Assembly (NCBI GenBank): GCA_947470885.1
Contig: CANIXE010000064.1
Span: 1-9,147 of the forward strand
DNA length: 9,147 nt
Direction: 5' to 3'
From: Planctomycetota bacterium
GTDB taxonomy: Bacteria; Planctomycetota; UBA11346
Of this stretch, positions 6,099 to 9,147 are shown one piece after another. The notes beneath the pieces were generated by a model. It saw nothing but the letters and a program-made list of their open reading frames with translations, was not told the DNA's origin and ran no database searches. The translations under genes and the position numbers were made by a program. Each line of letters starts with the position of its first letter. The stretch's first letter is position 1.

Positions 6099-6905
6099 AT
6101 GAGCGTTACGCCCGTCGATCCCGCCCACCTGCAAGCCCGGGCCGTCGCCCTGGAGGCCGCCCGGGCCGGGGGCCGCGCCGCCCTTCGCTGGTTCCGCCGG
6201 CCGGAACTGGCCATCGAGACCAAATCCGACGAAAGCCCGGTGACCATCGCCGACCGGGAAGCCGAAGCCGCGATCCAGGCCATCGTCAGCCAGGCCTTCC
6301 CCCAGGACGCCTGGCTGGGAGAAGAGACCGGCGCCCGGATCGGCGGCCCCCGGCGCTGGATTGTCGATCCCATCGATGGCACCCGAAACTTCGTCCGGGG
6401 CGTGCCCCTGTGGGCCGTGCTGGTGGCCCTGGAAGAGGACACCCCCGCCGGGCCCCGAATCATCGCCGCCGCTGCCGGGATCCCCGCCCTGGATGAATGG
6501 TACGACGCGGCCCTGCACGCCGGTGCCCGCTGCAACGGCGTGCCCATCCGGGTCAATGCCGTGGCCACCCTGGACAAGAGCCTGTTCTGCTACGAAACCC
6601 CCGCCTGGTTCCGCAACAACGGTCTGGGCCGGGTGTTCGACACCCTGTGCGAACGCACCGCGTTGCAGCGGGGCCTGTGCGACGCCTATGGCCACCTGCT
6701 GGTGGCCAGCGGCCGGGCCGAGGTCGTGGTCGAGCCCCAACTGGCGGTGTGGGATGTGGCCGCCACCAGCCTGATCGTCCAGGAGGCCGGGGGCCGGTTC
6801 ACCGACTTGCAGGGCGGCAGCGACCTGCGCTCGGGCAATGCGGTGGTCACCACCGGCCAGGGACGGCTCCATGACGATGTGCTTGCCCTGATCAAGGCCG
6901 GCTAA
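6099..6905 (+). CDS. hisN: Inositol monophosphatase family protein, probable histidinol-phosphatase
   Basis: Members of this Mg2+-dependent family hydrolyse small phosphate monoesters; the HisN type removes phosphate from histidinol phosphate in histidine synthesis. The 268-residue product has the full metal site: E75 in GEETG, D90 and D93 in DPIDGT, and D219 in VWDVAA, followed by EAGGRFTD. RNFVRGVPLW after DPIDGT is characteristic of histidinol-phosphatases, whereas inositol monophosphatases usually have NFVHGFP. LCDAYGHLLVASGRAEVVVEP also fits the HisN branch. No other histidine gene is nearby, so the substrate is inferred from sequence alone. ATG 6099 is preferred because GAAG lies about 9 nt upstream; ATG 6090 is also in frame and would add three residues. 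The gene follows bshB1 by 11 nt, so one transcript is likely. Confidence 0.8.
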   Translation: MSVTPVDPAHLQARAVALEAARAGGRAALRWFRRPELAIETKSDESPVTIADREAEAAIQAIVSQAFPQDAWLGEETGARIGGPRRWIVDPIDGTRNFVRGVPLWAVLVALEEDTPAGPRIIAAAAGIPALDEWYDAALHAGARCNGVPIRVNAVATLDKSLFCYETPAWFRNNGLGRVFDTLCERTALQRGLCDAYGHLLVASGRAEVVVEPQLAVWDVAATSLIVQEAGGRFTDLQGGSDLRSGNAVVTTGQGRLHDDVLALIKAG

Positions 6906-6936
6906 ATGACGCGGAGCGCAAAGGTGGGGTGCCTTA

Positions 6937-7140
6937 CGAAGCGCCGAGCACCAGCTCGGCTCGCATCAGTGCCGTCAGCAACCGACCAATACCTCGGTAC
7001 AGCGGCGACCGTACTGGGAGCGCCGAGCGCCAGCTCGGCATCGGTTGAGCCATCTGTGCCCAATCGCGCGGATACCTCGATGGGAAAATTCTCGAAGCCT
7101 AGCTGGCGCTCGGCACTCCCCGTGGGCAGTTCGCGCTTCG
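6937..7140. repeat. REP/BIME-like cluster of three palindromic elements
   Basis: Three copies of one palindrome occur in the 291 bp spacer. Copy 1 is GCCGAGC-ACCA-GCTCGGC at 6943-6960. Copy 2 is GCCGAGC-GCCA-GCTCGGC at 7022-7039. Copy 3 is inverted at 7097-7114 (GCCTAGC-TGGC-GCTCGGC, one stem mismatch). The start-to-start spacings are 79 and 75 bp. CGAAGCGC (6937-6944) and GCGCTTCG (7133-7140) bracket the cluster as a perfect inverted repeat. Direct and inverted copies together match the layout of bacterial interspersed mosaic elements. Each copy can fold into a 7 bp hairpin. The rest of the spacer (6906-6936, 7141-7196) holds no clear promoter or other element. Confidence 0.75.
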
Positions 7141-7196
7141 GTGTCCTATGCCCGGCGCAGATATTTCAGAAATGTTTGGGGACTCCGTTCACCCCA

Positions 7197-8333
7197 ATGC
7201 TGCTCAGCCTCCTCGCCCTAGCCACGGGCGCCGGCGCCGCCGACGAACTCCTGGCCAAGCTGCCCCCGGAGGCCCTGGCGGATCCGGCGGCCCGGGCTCC
7301 CGCCCTGGCGGCACTGAAACCTGACGGCTTCGACGCCCCCACCCGCCGGCGCTTGAGCCAACTCCTGGCTGAGGCCTGGCTGGATGCGGGAGATCCGGCG
7401 AAATCCACTGCTGCCGCGGAATTGCTCCTGGGGGATCCCACCACCCCCGCCGGCGAACGGGACCGGGCGGCCCTCACCTGGATCGCCGCCTGGCAGGCCC
7501 GGCCTGCCGCCGAACGGAGCGATGTGGTGGAACGCCTGGGCAAACTGGGCCCCGTGGGCCTGACGGTCCAAGCGCGGGCGTTGACCGCCCGGGCCCTCAG
7601 CCGGGCCGACCAGCCCGCGGCCCTGGAAGATCTCGATCAGGCCCTAGCCCTGCTCAAGGCTGTGGAACCGGGGGAACGATCCCCCCTCTACACCCTGCGG
7701 ATGACCGTGATGGAAGACCAGGGCGCCAAGCCGGCGGAATCCGCCGCCTGGCTGGCCACCCATGCCGACGACCCGGCGGCCCCGATCACCACCACCGGGC
7801 AGCTGCCCCCGGCCCCCGCCCTGGTGGGCCCCCGGGTGGATCCAGCCAAGGGCGTCTTCGACCTGACCACCCGGCGCAACGCCCCGGTGCTGGTGGCCTT
7901 CATCGCCAGCTGGGACAAGCCCAGCCAGGCGGTGCCCGCCGTTCTCCAGGCCGCCCTGACCAAGCATCCTGAACTCCAGGGCGTGGTGGTGGCCCTGGAT
8001 GGTTCAGACACCCTGCCCGACCTCCCCGCATGGATCGCCAAACAGCACCTGACCGTGCCGGTGGTGGCGGACGGCCTGGGCTGGGATGGCGAACTCGATG
8101 ATGCATGGCGGGTCGCGGCCCTGCCCCGGTTATTCTTGGTGAACGCCCAGGGCCGGCTGGTGGCGGACGCCCTGTGGTCAAACGCCGATACCGGATTGCG
8201 GATCGAGGCCGCCCTGGCGGGGAAACCCGCTGAGGCGCCCCCGGCGGCGAATCCGGCTCAGGACAAACCAGTCCAAGCCCCGGTGGCCGCACCCGTGAAA
8301 CCCGTTCCTGCCCCCGCCCCTGAGATCCCCTGA
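7197..8333 (+). CDS. Exported thioredoxin-fold protein lacking the redox cysteines
   Basis: The 378-residue product starts with a short signal-like segment (MLLSLLALATGAGA, cleavage probably before ADE). An Ala/Leu/Asp-rich helical region resembling TPR-type helical repeats covers about residues 20-200. A TlpA/thioredoxin-like domain follows at about 215-340: APVLVAFIASWDKPS, VVVALDGSDTLPD, LTVPVVADG and ALPRLFLVNAQGRLV. The usual WCxxC is W239-DKPS-243, so both cysteines are gone, while the cis-proline (P310) and the fold pattern remain. The tail (about 345-378) is Pro/Ala/Lys-rich. It should be periplasmic and act in binding rather than disulfide chemistry. The signal lacks a basic N-region: a TTG at 7176 would lengthen it without adding charge, and the frame is open to 6906, but that stretch is REP-derived. 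No Shine-Dalgarno lies at good spacing, so the exact start is uncertain. Confidence 0.72.
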   Translation: MLLSLLALATGAGAADELLAKLPPEALADPAARAPALAALKPDGFDAPTRRRLSQLLAEAWLDAGDPAKSTAAAELLLGDPTTPAGERDRAALTWIAAWQARPAAERSDVVERLGKLGPVGLTVQARALTARALSRADQPAALEDLDQALALLKAVEPGERSPLYTLRMTVMEDQGAKPAESAAWLATHADDPAAPITTTGQLPPAPALVGPRVDPAKGVFDLTTRRNAPVLVAFIASWDKPSQAVPAVLQAALTKHPELQGVVVALDGSDTLPDLPAWIAKQHLTVPVVADGLGWDGELDDAWRVAALPRLFLVNAQGRLVADALWSNADTGLRIEAALAGKPAEAPPAANPAQDKPVQAPVAAPVKPVPAPAPEIP

Positions 8334-8339
8334 TCTCAG
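8320..8339 (+). terminator. Perfect 8 bp hairpin containing the stop codon
   Basis: CTGAGATC (8320-8327) and GATCTCAG (8332-8339) form a perfect stem with a CCCT loop; the TGA stop at 8331-8333 straddles loop and stem. No T-run follows, so it is not a classic intrinsic terminator. It may protect the mRNA 3' end. Confidence 0.35.
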
Positions 8340-8687
8340 CCGCTGAGGGCGATCAGGAGCGAAATCCCAGAGTTCCGAAAAACCGGGTACTTTCTGGCCA
8401 CCAGTCAGCCGCAATGCCGGGAAACTTCCGCAGAAACTTCAGACTTGGAGTTTTCTATCTGTTAGTGGTCGTTGCAAAACTCGAAATTGTCGTGATTCCC
8501 ACTGCATTCCCGGAAGAACCTGAATACTCCGTCACCAATGCCCGATTCGATGCCCTGTTGAAGGACTCGACCAGGAACTGATAGTCATCCCACCCGAGCA
8601 TCAGGATCACCGTCCGGTAGGCGGACAGCTGTCCTTATTTTTGTAAACTTGATCCTCGACACCCCACCCAGGGTCCAATCCCCCGGT
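8334..8687. other. 354 bp spacer between convergent genes, with possible gene remnants
   Basis: The spacer is less GC-rich than the genes. The plus strand has a 55-codon frame (ATG 8414, TGA 8579-8581) whose product includes a hydrophobic run (LGVFYLLVVVAKLEIVVI). The minus strand is open over the same place (8455-8634), with an ATG at 8601 giving 48 residues that include LGWDDYQFLVESFNRASN. Neither has a Shine-Dalgarno or a recognised family, and they share third codon positions, so base composition cannot decide between them. GAAACTTC occurs twice (8421-8428, 8433-8440). The most likely explanation is a decayed gene or chance. Confidence 0.3.
8611..8642 (+). terminator. Candidate intrinsic terminator
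   Basis: GTCCG-GTAGG-CGGAC (8612-8626) and the palindrome GGACAGCTGTCC (8623-8634) are alternative hairpins, followed by TTATTTTT at 8635-8642. Stem then T-run suggests rho-independent termination of rightward transcription between two convergent genes. The stems are short, hence the low confidence. Confidence 0.4.
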
Positions 8688-9147
8688 TCAGTCACCCAGC
8701 TTGATGAATCCCGCCACCCCTGCGGTCACTATCGCGATGCCCGCCAGGAATCCGAATTGTTGGATCGACGTGATGGCCCCCAGCAACAGGGCGATGGCCA
8801 AACCAGTGCCGACAATAAAAATGAACAGGCTATGGGTCAGGCTCATCATCGTCGAACCCCGACCGGCCTCGCCTTCTTCTGCCGCTTTTTTAAGAAACCG
8901 AGCATCCACCACGTTCGAGCCGGCAGCGAATAATCCACCCACCACCAGGGCAAAAATGGCAGCAGTCCAATAACCGACCACGATCAGGGGGAAACTGGCG
9001 ATGATGATCCCCATGAGGACAAAAGCCGTCACTACCCAGCGGCGGCGGACCATGAGATGACTCACCAGATTACCGAGAATCGCCCCCAGTGCTGGGAACA
9101 ATACCAGGGTGATGGCTGTTGTTTCCTCCAATTTCAGACGTTCCACC
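8688..9147 (-). CDS. Major facilitator superfamily transporter, C-terminal half (5' end outside window)
   Basis: The frame is open to the window edge, so the N-terminal half lies beyond 9147; about 152 residues are visible. Five membrane helices can be seen: LVLFPALGAILGNLVSHLMV, a basic VRRRW loop, VVTAFVLMGIIIASFPLIVV, AAIFALVVGGLFAAGSNVV, SLFIFIVGTGLAIALLL, and FGFLAGIAIVTAGVAGFI. A charged loop KKAAEEGEAGRGS lies between the third and fourth. The GGLFAAGSNVVD stretch, followed by a Gly/Arg-rich loop, recalls LplT-type lysophospholipid transporters, where GGLF and an asparagine are conserved at the same place; this subfamily call is an inference. The protein would be in the inner membrane. 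A GTG at 9144-9146 could be mistaken for a start, but the helices show the protein is cut by the window. It converges on the thioredoxin-fold gene. Confidence 0.78.
   Translation of the reverse strand, partial: VERLKLEETTAITLVLFPALGAILGNLVSHLMVRRRWVVTAFVLMGIIIASFPLIVVGYWTAAIFALVVGGLFAAGSNVVDARFLKKAAEEGEAGRGSTMMSLTHSLFIFIVGTGLAIALLLGAITSIQQFGFLAGIAIVTAGVAGFIKLGD

Noticed and set aside
6906..7196. N-terminal extension of the thioredoxin-fold protein by 97 residues, starting at ATG 6906
   Set aside because: The extension reads through the REP-like palindromes, has no domain signal, and would bury the export signal that begins at 7197.

Overview
The window is GC-rich (about two-thirds by eye) and densely coded. 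It comes from a Gram-negative (diderm) bacterium: it encodes an outer-membrane barrel-like protein and a periplasmic protein carrying a peptidoglycan-binding OmpA domain. Octamer tandem repeats, REP-like palindromes, a BshB1-type deacetylase and a cysteine-less thioredoxin-fold protein would fit a member of the Planctomycetota/Verrucomicrobiota group. That placement is a weak inference from overall style, because no taxonomic marker gene is present.

Layout. Positions 1-516 (+) hold the C-terminal part of ribonuclease III. It meets tail to tail, with a 23 bp overlap, a secreted beta-barrel-like protein at 494-1093 (-). A non-coding divergent region (1094-1380) follows. It holds a 7 bp inverted repeat, a small octamer array and a strong Shine-Dalgarno that serves a possible 14-codon leader ORF. 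The leader's stop overlaps the start of a membrane-anchored coiled-coil protein (1381-2238, +). A 14-copy octanucleotide array (2229-2340) supplies that gene's stop codon and separates it from a substrate-binding-protein/OmpA fusion (2361-4118, +). The two genes probably form a cell-envelope module.

On the minus strand, 5-formyltetrahydrofolate cyclo-ligase (4105-4683) follows an unrecognised 186-residue protein (4694-5254) with a 10 nt gap, so the two are probably co-transcribed. A divergent spacer with a dyad and a hairpin leads to a plus-strand pair: a BshB1-type LmbE/PIG-L deacetylase (5383-6087) and an inositol-monophosphatase-family enzyme of the histidinol-phosphatase type (6099-6905). 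Next comes a spacer with three copies of a REP-like palindrome in mosaic orientation (6937-7140). It is followed by an exported thioredoxin-fold protein that lacks both redox cysteines (7197-8333, +). A 354 bp spacer with weak terminator-like hairpins and possible gene remnants separates it from the C-terminal half of an MFS transporter (8688-9147, -).

Most genes belong to ordinary families. The less explained items are the octamer array between the two envelope genes, the leader ORF, the solute-binding/OmpA fusion with its coiled-coil neighbour, and the REP cluster. No tRNA, rRNA, CRISPR array, transposase or replication origin was seen.
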